The notes below the pieces were generated by a model, which did not search any database, was not told where the DNA came from, and saw only the letters and a program-made list of their open reading frames with translations. This document shows positions 1 through 7,506 of a DNA stretch of 64,000 bases, one piece after another. The position numbers and the translations under genes were made by a program. This DNA comes from Gammaproteobacteria bacterium LSUCC0096 (GTDB taxonomy: Bacteria > Pseudomonadota > Gammaproteobacteria > Pseudomonadales > Litorivicinaceae): positions 106,163 through 170,162 of the forward strand of contig VIEA01000002.1 in the NCBI GenBank assembly GCA_008087055.1. The letters are read 5' to 3'. Each line of letters opens with the position of its first letter. The first letter of the stretch is position 1.

Positions 1-720
1 CCATTTTTGGGTTGGCGAGGTATTCGGGTCACCCTCGATCATCCCGAAATTTTTCTAACGCAGATTCGTGCGATGCTGAGAGCTGATTCAGGTCTTGGCA
101 ATCTGCGGATTCTTTTGCCAATGATCACAACGCTTGAAGAGCTTCGTTCATCAAAGGCGCTCATCGAGCGTGTCGTGTTGGAGCTAACTGCAGAAGGCCA
201 TCCGGTTATAGCTCCACAGGTTGGTGTGATGATTGAAGTTCCGAGCGCTGTCTACATTGCGCCTGAATTAGCAAAAGAAGCTGATTTTCTCTCGGTTGGC
301 TCAAATGATTTAACTCAATATCTGCTAGCAGTGGACCGCACGAATGCGCGAGTTGCTGATATGTTTGACGGCTTTCATCCGGCAGTTTTGAGAGCGCTTG
401 AGATCACATCAAAAGCTGGGATTCAGGCGCAAATCCCCGTGGCACTTTGCGGTGAAATGGCCGGCGACCCACTGGCAGCGGTTCTGTTGGTGGGTCTCGG
501 ATTCAATGAGTTGTCGATGTCCTCGGCTGCGCTGGCGCAAGTCAAGCGTGCTCTAGGGGCCTTCAGTTCGGCAGAGTGTCGCTCGCTCGCAGCACAGGCG
601 TTAACGCGGGAATCTGGTGTTCAAGTATTACGAATAGTCGCCCAAGCATTCATTGAAAAGGATTTGAATTTGTTAGTCCCTCCAAATCTACGTGAATCCC
701 TTGAAGTGGGGATAGCATGA
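1..720 (+). CDS. ptsP: PtsP, PTS enzyme I-like phosphotransferase (C-terminal part, cut by window start)
   Basis: This is the C-terminal 239 residues of a PEP-dependent phosphotransferase of the enzyme I family; the frame is open to base 1, so the start lies outside the window. Residues 1-9 read PFLGWRGIR, the conserved entry to the PEP-binding barrel. SVGSNDLTQY and the CGEMAGDP loop, whose Cys is about residue 150 of the fragment, are the PEP-binding and catalytic motifs. PtsP (enzyme I-Ntr) is preferred over PtsI because the next genes are a TSUP permease, lgt, thyA and folA, the usual ptsP neighbourhood. PtsP carries an N-terminal GAF domain that cannot be seen here. It starts the nitrogen PTS phosphorelay in the cytoplasm. 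Its stop overlaps the next start (ATGA). Confidence 0.9.
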   Translation, partial: PFLGWRGIRVTLDHPEIFLTQIRAMLRADSGLGNLRILLPMITTLEELRSSKALIERVVLELTAEGHPVIAPQVGVMIEVPSAVYIAPELAKEADFLSVGSNDLTQYLLAVDRTNARVADMFDGFHPAVLRALEITSKAGIQAQIPVALCGEMAGDPLAAVLLVGLGFNELSMSSAALAQVKRALGAFSSAECRSLAAQALTRESGVQVLRIVAQAFIEKDLNLLVPPNLRESLEVGIA

Positions 721-1523
721 CAGAAGTATTCATTTATCTCCCGCTTGGTGTCGTTGCTGGAATTCTTGCAGGCCTATTTGGCATTGGTGGTGGGATTATT
801 TTTGTCCCCGTGCTGCTTTTGGGTTTCGAATTTATCGGTATGCATGGTGAAGTTATGGCTCACTTAGCTATCGGAACGAGCCTAGCTTGCGTCGTATTTA
901 CTGGATTGAGCTCGACCTTGGCCCATCACAGGAAAGGTGCAGTGATGTGGCCCTGGGTCATTAAGATGGGACCTTTTTTGATCTTTGGTGGTGTTATCGG
1001 CGGATGGACTGCTGATCAACTGCCTGGACAAATCCTTATCGTGATGCTGGGTACGTTTTTGCTCATCATGTCGTTTCAGTTGTTTATTAAAAACCAGGTG
1101 CATTCTGAGGGCGGGGTTATTCGCATGCCTTCGATTCCTATATTTGGTTTTGCAGGAACGTTTACGGGATGGATTAGTTCGATGATGGGTATCGCTGGTG
1201 GCGCATTAACCGTGCCCTTCATGACATCACATGGTGCACCGGTCCGTTATGCCATTGGAACAGCCTCAGCGTTCGGAATTCCGACCGCGTTTGCTGGAGC
1301 AATCTCATTTATCATCGCTGGTCTAGACCATCCTGAACGGCCTGATTGGGCCTTTGGTTATGTTTATTTGCCCGCATTTTTGGGGATTATTGCGACTTCG
1401 ACTTTATCTGCGCGTTTAGGCGCTCGCTTCGCGCATTCACTGGATCAAAAGTTATTACAGCGGCTATTCGCATGTTTCCTTGCGGTCCTGTCAATCCGGC
1501 TCATTTGGAACTCGGTAGCATGA
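717..1523 (+). CDS. TSUP (TauE/SafE) family membrane permease
   Basis: A 268-residue, very hydrophobic protein with about eight membrane segments. The Gly-rich stretch FGIGGGIIFVPVLL near residues 22-36 and a second repeat, MGIAGGALTVPF, near residue 157 form the internal duplication typical of the TauE/SafE/YfcA family. Members export or import small anions such as sulfite, sulfonates or organosulfur compounds; the substrate here cannot be told. It overlaps ptsP by 4 nt and lgt by 4 nt, so it is translated within the ptsP-folA run. A TSUP gene in this place is common in gammaproteobacteria and its link to lgt is unexplained. Confidence 0.88.
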   Translation: MTEVFIYLPLGVVAGILAGLFGIGGGIIFVPVLLLGFEFIGMHGEVMAHLAIGTSLACVVFTGLSSTLAHHRKGAVMWPWVIKMGPFLIFGGVIGGWTADQLPGQILIVMLGTFLLIMSFQLFIKNQVHSEGGVIRMPSIPIFGFAGTFTGWISSMMGIAGGALTVPFMTSHGAPVRYAIGTASAFGIPTAFAGAISFIIAGLDHPERPDWAFGYVYLPAFLGIIATSTLSARLGARFAHSLDQKLLQRLFACFLAVLSIRLIWNSVA

Positions 1524-2311
1524 CTTATCCATTGATTGATCCTGTTGCTTTGGACTTAGGATTCATCCAGATCCACTGGTATGGGTTGATGTATGTATTT
1601 GGTTTTTTAGGTGGGTATGGGCTTGCGATTTATCGTATTGATCGAGGCTTATTTCCGATTAATCGAGAGCAGATGTCTGATTTTTTAAGCTGGATTGCTC
1701 TGGGTGTGATCGTTGGTGGTCGCGCTGGATATATGTTTTTTTATCAGCCAGAGCGTCTGATTAATGACCCTCTGTCATTGTTTTATGTCTGGGAAGGCGG
1801 AATGGCTTTTCACGGTGGGTTGATTGGCGTGATCGCATTAACCTGGATTTTTGCGCGCAAGCATCAGGTTGCACCACTTGCTCTCGGTGATGCGTTGGCT
1901 CCACTCATTCCGATTGGCTTGGGTCTTGGGCGCCTGGGGAACTTTATTGGTGGAGAGTTATGGGGCCGACCAACCGATGTGCCTTGGGCCATGGTTTTTC
2001 CAAAAGCAGATGAGCTTGCACGTCATCCGAGCCAGCTTTATCAATTTGCTCTGGAAGGCGTTGTACTTTTCATTGTGTTGTGGCTCTTTTCATCCAAGCC
2101 AAGGAGACGTGGACAGGTGACGGGTCTTTTCTTGTTGGGTTATGGCGTATTTCGTTTTATGGTGGAGTTTGTCCGTGAGCCGGATTCACATCTTGGATTT
2201 ATCGCACTGAATTGGATGACCATGGGTCAATTGCTAACGTTACCCATGATTGCTATCGGTGTATGGTTATTGTTGATACGAAAGGGGTCGCTAGATGCGC
2301 GCATATCTTGA
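1520..2311 (+). CDS. lgt: Prolipoprotein diacylglyceryl transferase
   Basis: Transfers diacylglycerol from phosphatidylglycerol to the lipobox Cys of prolipoproteins, the first step of lipoprotein maturation in the inner membrane. The ATG at 1520 gives 263 residues beginning MTYPLIDP. An upstream in-frame extension is open but lies inside the TSUP gene and is not homologous. Family motifs present: HGG at residues 98-100, the Lgt signature [14 protein letters not shown] at 137-150, and HPSQLYQ at 169-175. About seven membrane segments are visible. It overlaps TSUP by 4 nt and thyA by 17 nt, so the three are coupled. Confidence 0.96.
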   Translation: MTYPLIDPVALDLGFIQIHWYGLMYVFGFLGGYGLAIYRIDRGLFPINREQMSDFLSWIALGVIVGGRAGYMFFYQPERLINDPLSLFYVWEGGMAFHGGLIGVIALTWIFARKHQVAPLALGDALAPLIPIGLGLGRLGNFIGGELWGRPTDVPWAMVFPKADELARHPSQLYQFALEGVVLFIVLWLFSSKPRRRGQVTGLFLLGYGVFRFMVEFVREPDSHLGFIALNWMTMGQLLTLPMIAIGVWLLLIRKGSLDARIS

Positions 2312-3128
2312 TTTGCTGCAACTCTTATTGGATGAAGGGACTGCAAAAGGAGATCGCACTGGCACAGGGACTTTGAGTCGTTTCGGTCATCAAATGCGAT
2401 TTGATTTGAATGAAGGCTTTCCTCTAGTTACAACCAAGAAAGTTCATTTGAAGTCGGTGATTCACGAACTTCTGTGGTTTATGCAAGGCGACACTAATAC
2501 ACAATATCTGCGTGATAATGGCGTATCGATTTGGGATGAGTGGGCGACAGAGGATGGCGATTTAGGACCATTGTATGGAGCTCAATGGCGTTCTTGGCCA
2601 ACGCCTGACGGTGAATCGATTGATCAATTGACTGAGGTGGTTGAGTCAATCAAAGTTCGACCGAACTCTCGACGTCTTTTAGTGTCTGCATGGAATCCGT
2701 CATTATTGCCTGATGAGAGCCAATCACCGCAGGACAATGTGCGAGCGGGTCGAATGGCACTAGCTCCTTGTCATACCCTGTTTCAGTTTTATGTCGCGAA
2801 CAGTCAATTGTCATGTCAGTTGTATCAGCGCTCTGCTGATGTTTTTCTCGGAGTGCCATTTAATATCGCAAGCTATGCGTTATTGACACATCTAGTCGCT
2901 GACCAATGTGGGCTCGGAGTTGGTGATTTTATTTGGACGGGTGGCGACGTGCATTTGTATCAGAATCATGTTGAACAAGCGCACGAACAGCTATCTCGTG
3001 AACCAAGGCCATTGCCTAGGCTGACTTTGATCCGGACACCCGATTCGATACTGGATTATCGTGAGGCTGATATCGTGATCGATGGATATGAGCCACACCC
3101 CCACATCAAAGCGCCGGTAGCAATCTGA
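2295..3128 (+). CDS. thyA: Thymidylate synthase
   Basis: Makes dTMP from dUMP using methylene-tetrahydrofolate as carbon donor and reductant. Nearly every conserved block is present, including DRTGTGT, the nucleophile Cys159 in [32 protein letters not shown] and the invariant C-terminus PVAI. The protein has 277 residues against 264 in E. coli. The difference is a roughly 13-residue insertion at about 137-150, before the catalytic Cys, a position where some thymidylate synthases carry a small-domain insert. It overlaps lgt by 17 nt and shares one base with the folA start, coupling dTMP synthesis to regeneration of its folate cofactor. Confidence 0.97.
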   Translation: MRAYLDLLQLLLDEGTAKGDRTGTGTLSRFGHQMRFDLNEGFPLVTTKKVHLKSVIHELLWFMQGDTNTQYLRDNGVSIWDEWATEDGDLGPLYGAQWRSWPTPDGESIDQLTEVVESIKVRPNSRRLLVSAWNPSLLPDESQSPQDNVRAGRMALAPCHTLFQFYVANSQLSCQLYQRSADVFLGVPFNIASYALLTHLVADQCGLGVGDFIWTGGDVHLYQNHVEQAHEQLSREPRPLPRLTLIRTPDSILDYREADIVIDGYEPHPHIKAPVAI

Positions 3129-3634
3129 TGAGAATGTCTTTGATTGTCGCGCGAGCTGATAACGGTGTCATTGGGGTTGATAACCAACTCCCTTGGCATT
3201 TGCCGTGTGATTTAAAGTATTTCAAGCAGGTCACGATGGGGAAGCCTGTTGTGATGGGTCGAAAAACCTTTGAATCGATTGGGCGCCCACTTCCTGGGCG
3301 AACGAATGTCGTAATCACGCGTAATGCTGATTGGGTAGCACCTGGTGCACGGGTTGTTGGCAGTTTGGCGGATGCGTTGAAGCTCGCAACCGCGCAAGCA
3401 GGCCTCGATGGCGCAGATGAAGTGATGATTATTGGTGGAGCCACTTTATACCGCGAAGCGATAGAGCAAGTGGATAGGATGTATGTAACTCAAGTGCATG
3501 CGTCACCTGACGGCGACGCATTTTTTGAAGCACCCGATCAAGGGAAGTTCGCGCGAACTTCAGTTGAAGATCACGCCGGCGATGAAACGTCACCGGCCCA
3601 CAGCTATGAGGTCTGGGACCGGATTTCACACTGA
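3128..3634 (+). CDS. folA: Dihydrofolate reductase
   Basis: Reduces dihydrofolate to tetrahydrofolate with NADPH, recycling the product of the adjacent ThyA. The 168 residues start [16 protein letters not shown]. Active-site features include LPWHLPCDL with the catalytic acidic residue, MGRKTFESIG, LPGRTNVVITR and IIGGATLY, the NADPH and folate binding segments. The ATG at 3128 shares its A with the thyA stop; an ATG two codons later is an alternative. The stop codon abuts that of convergent ilvD with no base between them. Confidence 0.96.
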   Translation: MRMSLIVARADNGVIGVDNQLPWHLPCDLKYFKQVTMGKPVVMGRKTFESIGRPLPGRTNVVITRNADWVAPGARVVGSLADALKLATAQAGLDGADEVMIIGGATLYREAIEQVDRMYVTQVHASPDGDAFFEAPDQGKFARTSVEDHAGDETSPAHSYEVWDRISH

Positions 3635-5308
3635 TCAGTCCCCGTCGGTCACAGCTCCGAGACTGGCGGAAGACACCAAGCGTGCGTACTTTGCGAGAAC
3701 GCCGCGGTTTGGAGTTTCTTTTTCCATTGTCCACGACGCTTTGCGACGAGCGAGTTCTGAATCATCAACATCAACTGTTAATGCGTTTGTTTCCGCGTCG
3801 ATTGTGATGGTATCGCCGTCTTCGAGAAGTCCGATTGGACCGCCCACAGCTGCTTCAGGGGTGACGTGACCGATCACAAATCCATGAGAGCCACCGGAGA
3901 AGCGGCCATCAGTAATCAGTGCGACGTCTTTACCAAGGCCAGCGCCCATGATGGCACTGGTTGGTGAGAGCATTTCACGCATACCGGGGCCGCCTTTTGG
4001 TCCCTCGTAACGAATCACAATCACCGAGCCTTTTTCGATCTTTCCATCGAGGATTGCATTCAGCGCTTCTTCTTCTGAGTTGAAGCAGCGAGCCGTTCCT
4101 GTAAATGAAAGACCTTCTTTTCCAGAAATCTTTGCAACAGCTCCTTCAGGTGCAAGATTGCCGTACAGAATTCTCAGGTGACTGTCCTTCTTAACTGGAT
4201 TGTCGAATGCGCGAACAATGTCCTGTGATTCAGGGTATGGCTGCACATCGGCAAGGTTTTCAGCCATTGTTTGCCCGGTACAGGTCATTACATCGCCGTG
4301 CAATAACCCCCGATCAAGCAACATTTTCATCAAAGGCTGAATGCCACCAATTTCAATCAACTCACTCATCAAGTATCGCCCTGATGGTTTGACGTCAGCC
4401 AAAACAGGAACGCGTTGACCAATCGTAGTAAAGTCATCCAGGGTTACATCAATCCCCGCGCATTGCGCCATGGCCAACAAGTGAAGAACGGCATTGGTTG
4501 ACCCGCCAAGTGCGATGACCACAGTGATTGCGTTTTCAAAGGATTTCTTGCTAACAATATCGGATGGTTTGAGATCCGTCTCGATCATCCGCATAACAGC
4601 AGCGCCTGCGCGTTCGCAGTCTTCTTTTTTATCGCCTGATACAGCCTCTTGAGCGGAGGAGTTCGGGAGCGACAGACCGAGTGCTTCAATCGCGCTCGCC
4701 ATTGTGTTTGCTGTGTACATTCCGCCGCATGAGCCAGGCCCGGGGATCGCTGTTTTTTCCACAGCGATTAACTGGGAGTCATCAATAGTTCCTGCCGCGC
4801 GTTGTCCGACAGCTTCGAACACAGACACGATATCTCGACGCTCTGCCCCTGGTTTAATGGTGCCACCATAGACAAACACTGATGGACGGTTCAAGCGAAG
4901 CATTGCCATAACGCAAGCGGGCATATTCTTGTCGCAACCGCCGATAGTAACGACACCATCGAAACCTTGGCCGGCAACGACAGTTTCAATGGAATCACAA
5001 ATCACTTCACGGCTGACCAACGAGTAACGCATGCCAGGTGTTCCCATGCTGATGCCGTCACTGACTGTGATGGTGTTGAAGACGACAGCTTTCGCGCCGG
5101 CAGCATTCGCGCCAGCTTCAGCGTGATCAGCAAGTTCGTTAATGTGCATGTTACAAGGAGTCACCATGCTCCATGTACTTGCGATACCAATTTGCGGCTT
5201 TTTGAAATCTTCATCACCAAATCCAACCGCACGCAACATGGCGCGCGAAGGAGTTTGTGCAAGTCCATCGACGATGACGGACGAATAAGGGCGACGTTTG
5301 TCGGTCAT
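3635..5308 (-). CDS. ilvD: Dihydroxy-acid dehydratase, probable [2Fe-2S] type
   Basis: Dehydrates 2,3-dihydroxy acids to 2-keto acids in valine, leucine and isoleucine synthesis. The 557 residues fit the short IlvD class rather than the 616-residue E. coli enzyme. Three cysteines match cluster ligands: Cys52 in TPCNMH, Cys125 in GCDKNMP and Cys194 in GSCGGMYTA. The first is absent from E. coli [4Fe-4S] IlvD and marks the oxygen-tolerant [2Fe-2S] class of plants and mycobacteria (family knowledge). [12 protein letters not shown] near the C-terminus is the substrate-binding Ser region. It lies 8 nt after argA and is likely cotranscribed with it; AGGA sits before its ATG. Confidence 0.95.
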   Translation of the reverse strand: MTDKRRPYSSVIVDGLAQTPSRAMLRAVGFGDEDFKKPQIGIASTWSMVTPCNMHINELADHAEAGANAAGAKAVVFNTITVSDGISMGTPGMRYSLVSREVICDSIETVVAGQGFDGVVTIGGCDKNMPACVMAMLRLNRPSVFVYGGTIKPGAERRDIVSVFEAVGQRAAGTIDDSQLIAVEKTAIPGPGSCGGMYTANTMASAIEALGLSLPNSSAQEAVSGDKKEDCERAGAAVMRMIETDLKPSDIVSKKSFENAITVVIALGGSTNAVLHLLAMAQCAGIDVTLDDFTTIGQRVPVLADVKPSGRYLMSELIEIGGIQPLMKMLLDRGLLHGDVMTCTGQTMAENLADVQPYPESQDIVRAFDNPVKKDSHLRILYGNLAPEGAVAKISGKEGLSFTGTARCFNSEEEALNAILDGKIEKGSVIVIRYEGPKGGPGMREMLSPTSAIMGAGLGKDVALITDGRFSGGSHGFVIGHVTPEAAVGGPIGLLEDGDTITIDAETNALTVDVDDSELARRKASWTMEKETPNRGVLAKYARLVSSASLGAVTDGD

Positions 5309-5316
5309 AGTGGGTC

Positions 5317-6606
5317 CTATAGTTCTTTTTTCAGGATCAGCGAATTTCGCTGGTAGTTATATAAAGCCTGCCGATTTTCGGGTAAGGCTTCAACAGACGA
5401 CATCTCAAAACCGCGTTCTTTAAACCAATCGCTTGCTTGAGTTGTCAATACAAAGAGCGTTTGAATTGATAGCGTGCGCGCTTGTTCTTCAATATGTTTC
5501 AGAAGTTTGGTACCGATAGACTGTTCCGTTGTTGCGTGGTCGACGGCAAGGGCGGCGAGCTCCGCGCATCCTGTCTCCAACGGGTAAAGAGCAGCAGATC
5601 CTAAGATGCGGCCGTCTTGCTCGATCACGAAGAAGTGGTTGATTTCGGCTTCCAGCTTATCGCGAGACCTCTGAACCAATGCGCCTTGCTCTTCCATCGG
5701 GGCGAGTAAATGAATCAGTCCAGGTAGGTCATCAACGCGGGCTTGCCGCACAGGCGCTGCAGGCTGTGAGGCGATGAGTGTACCTGTCCCATCAGTGGTC
5801 ATTAGCTCTGTTAAGATTGCTCCATCGATCCCTGCTCCGAGCAGATGACAGCGGCCAACGCCTCCCCTGACAGCTCGCTCTGCTGCGTCGAGTCGACGCT
5901 GCATTTCATTGTTCTGATGAGACCGGGTTGTTCCGACTAAAGCGAGCGCAAGTTCAGAGATACGTTCACCTTCGGTATCGGTACAGTGCGGTGTTTCGCC
6001 CATCAAAATCAGTTTGTCGGCATTGAGAGCAACAGCTGTTTCGGCCGCAACTTCTTCACTAGCAAGATTGTAGAGCTCGCCAGCCGGTGAATGTGCGAGA
6101 TGATCGAGATACACAACAGACCCGATTTCTAATTGTCTGCGAATACCTGATGCATCGATGCGCCTCACGGACCCCGTGAATTGATGGTTTACACCTTCGT
6201 GGATACCAAGGGGTTTGGCAGACACAAAATTGCCAGAGATCAATGAAGATTTGCCGCGGTTTCGGTGTTGTGCTCGCATGAAAAGACCACGGAACGTGAG
6301 TCGGTTTTGACTGACGAGATCGACAATGCGGTTGAGAAGAGGTTGGTCGGTGATACGACGATGGCCATGATAAGCGCTTTCTAATCCTTGCTCACCGATG
6401 TACGAGTCGATGGCATGCCGTGTACTCTGTATGAGAACAAGATGAACGCCCAGCGCGTTGAGCAGGACCAGGTCTTCCACCAAACGGCTGACAGAGGAAT
6501 CGGTCTGATCAGAATCTGACAGCAAAACAACAAATGTTTTGCCTCTAAACTGCTCGATGTAGGGGCCGGCTTCTCGAAGCCAGGCAACTAAGGGTTGCGT
6601 TTGAAT
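5317..6606 (-). CDS. argA: N-acetylglutamate synthase, apparent ATT start codon
   Basis: First step of arginine synthesis: acetylates glutamate. Two domains are visible, an amino-acid-kinase fold (about residues 20-260, with [12 protein letters not shown] and NLASEEVA) and a C-terminal GNAT acetyltransferase ending FKERGFEM...YNYQRNS. The first ATG/GTG/TTG in frame is a TTG at 6525, but homology to E. coli ArgA (RGKTFV and the segment before it) extends upstream to about 6580. In that stretch the only plausible initiator is ATT at 6606-6604, seven bases after a strong AAGAGGAG. That start gives 429 residues against 443 in E. coli. The next in-frame stop is upstream, overlapping the opposite gene's start. 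Confidence 0.9.
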   Translation of the reverse strand: MQTQPLVAWLREAGPYIEQFRGKTFVVLLSDSDQTDSSVSRLVEDLVLLNALGVHLVLIQSTRHAIDSYIGEQGLESAYHGHRRITDQPLLNRIVDLVSQNRLTFRGLFMRAQHRNRGKSSLISGNFVSAKPLGIHEGVNHQFTGSVRRIDASGIRRQLEIGSVVYLDHLAHSPAGELYNLASEEVAAETAVALNADKLILMGETPHCTDTEGERISELALALVGTTRSHQNNEMQRRLDAAERAVRGGVGRCHLLGAGIDGAILTELMTTDGTGTLIASQPAAPVRQARVDDLPGLIHLLAPMEEQGALVQRSRDKLEAEINHFFVIEQDGRILGSAALYPLETGCAELAALAVDHATTEQSIGTKLLKHIEEQARTLSIQTLFVLTTQASDWFKERGFEMSSVEALPENRQALYNYQRNSLILKKEL

Positions 6607-6613
6607 GGTTAAA

Positions 6614-6621
6614 CTCCTCTT
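6614..6621 (-). promoter_or_regulatory. Shine-Dalgarno that fixes the argA ATT start
   Basis: On the minus strand the sequence AAGAGGAG is followed by seven bases (TTTAACC) and then ATT CAA ACG. This is an optimal Shine-Dalgarno and spacing for initiation at the ATT, and no ATG, GTG or TTG in any frame sits at that distance. The site lies in the 33-base gap between the argA and CYTH starts. Confidence 0.7.
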
Positions 6622-6639
6622 CTCACAGGGAATTGTGCG

Positions 6640-7506
6640 ATGAATCGGGCATCAACTCCAGACACGATTGAACTTGAACTCAAATTAGGATTGCGTGATT
6701 GTGATCCGTTGAGGGTTTCTCATGTGCTTGCTACGGTTTTGGGTGAGGTGATTCCAGGTCAGACGGAGCTGTTACAAAACGTATATTTTGACTGCGCTGG
6801 GTTGCTGCATCGATCGGGCGTCGCGATTCGAACGCGCTCTATTAATCAATCTCACGAGATGACGATCAAGATCCGAAAGCCAGACGAAGGTGGTTTGTCA
6901 CAGCGGCGCGAATGGAATTTTCCGATTGATACACCGGATCTTGATTATGCGCGTCTTGAGAGTTTGGATTTGCCTGTATCGATCGTTCCATTAATCCGTG
7001 AGAGATCACTTGACGTTGTATTTCAGAACGCTTTCGAACGAACCGACTGGCGCGTCACACGAGACAATTGTGATGTGATGATGTCCTTAGATCTCGGCTC
7101 TGTTCAAGTTGGCGATCGAGAGTCTCGAGTCTCGGAATTGGAGCTCGAGTTGCTCTCGGGTGACGTTGATTCATTAATAGCGCTCGGTTGCGAGATGTCT
7201 GATCACTTGCCCTCCTTCATGGGAGTTATTTCAAAAGCAGAGCGAGGTGATCGATTGATTCGCGACGCTGACCCGATGAAAGACCCGACACCTGATACCG
7301 AGGTGCATTGGCTACATTGGTTGAGTCGCGCATTGGACCCTTTGTCTGGACCCGCTCCAGATGAGGCTGCTCGGGCGTTGGAGGCAATGGGTGATCAGCA
7401 GGCCATTTCTCTCTATCGTGATGGCCTAATACGTGGAGAGCTTCCACAGGGGCTCGCCCGCTGGATGATTGCAAAATCTCTGGAGTCGATGAATGCAGCC
7501 AGTTGA
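6640..7506 (+). CDS. CYTH domain protein, probable inorganic triphosphatase (YgiF-like, no CHAD domain)
   Basis: A 288-residue protein whose N-terminus carries ELELKL, the ExExK signature of the CYTH (triphosphate tunnel) fold, followed by the alternating charged strands typical of the family (TIKIRKPDE, ELELELL). The E. coli gene next to glnE, ygiF, encodes a CYTH-CHAD inorganic triphosphatase of 433 residues. Here the CYTH domain ends near residue 205 and only about 80 helical residues follow, so CHAD is missing or vestigial. It likely hydrolyses tripolyphosphate or a nucleoside triphosphate; this rests on family and position. It overlaps glnE by 14 nt. Confidence 0.8.
   Translation: MNRASTPDTIELELKLGLRDCDPLRVSHVLATVLGEVIPGQTELLQNVYFDCAGLLHRSGVAIRTRSINQSHEMTIKIRKPDEGGLSQRREWNFPIDTPDLDYARLESLDLPVSIVPLIRERSLDVVFQNAFERTDWRVTRDNCDVMMSLDLGSVQVGDRESRVSELELELLSGDVDSLIALGCEMSDHLPSFMGVISKAERGDRLIRDADPMKDPTPDTEVHWLHWLSRALDPLSGPAPDEAARALEAMGDQQAISLYRDGLIRGELPQGLARWMIAKSLESMNAAS

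Noticed and set aside
1346-1519. Longer lgt reading frame upstream of 1520
   Set aside because: The extension lies wholly in the TSUP gene and Lgt proteins begin where the ATG at 1520 places it.
2704-2745. Intein or intron in thyA
   Set aside because: The extra segment is only about 13 residues with no splicing motifs.
6381-6587. Minus-strand 68-codon frame with an ATG at 6587, near the expected argA start
   Set aside because: It is in another frame and does not match ArgA; the ArgA homology continues in the frame that leads to the ATT at 6606.
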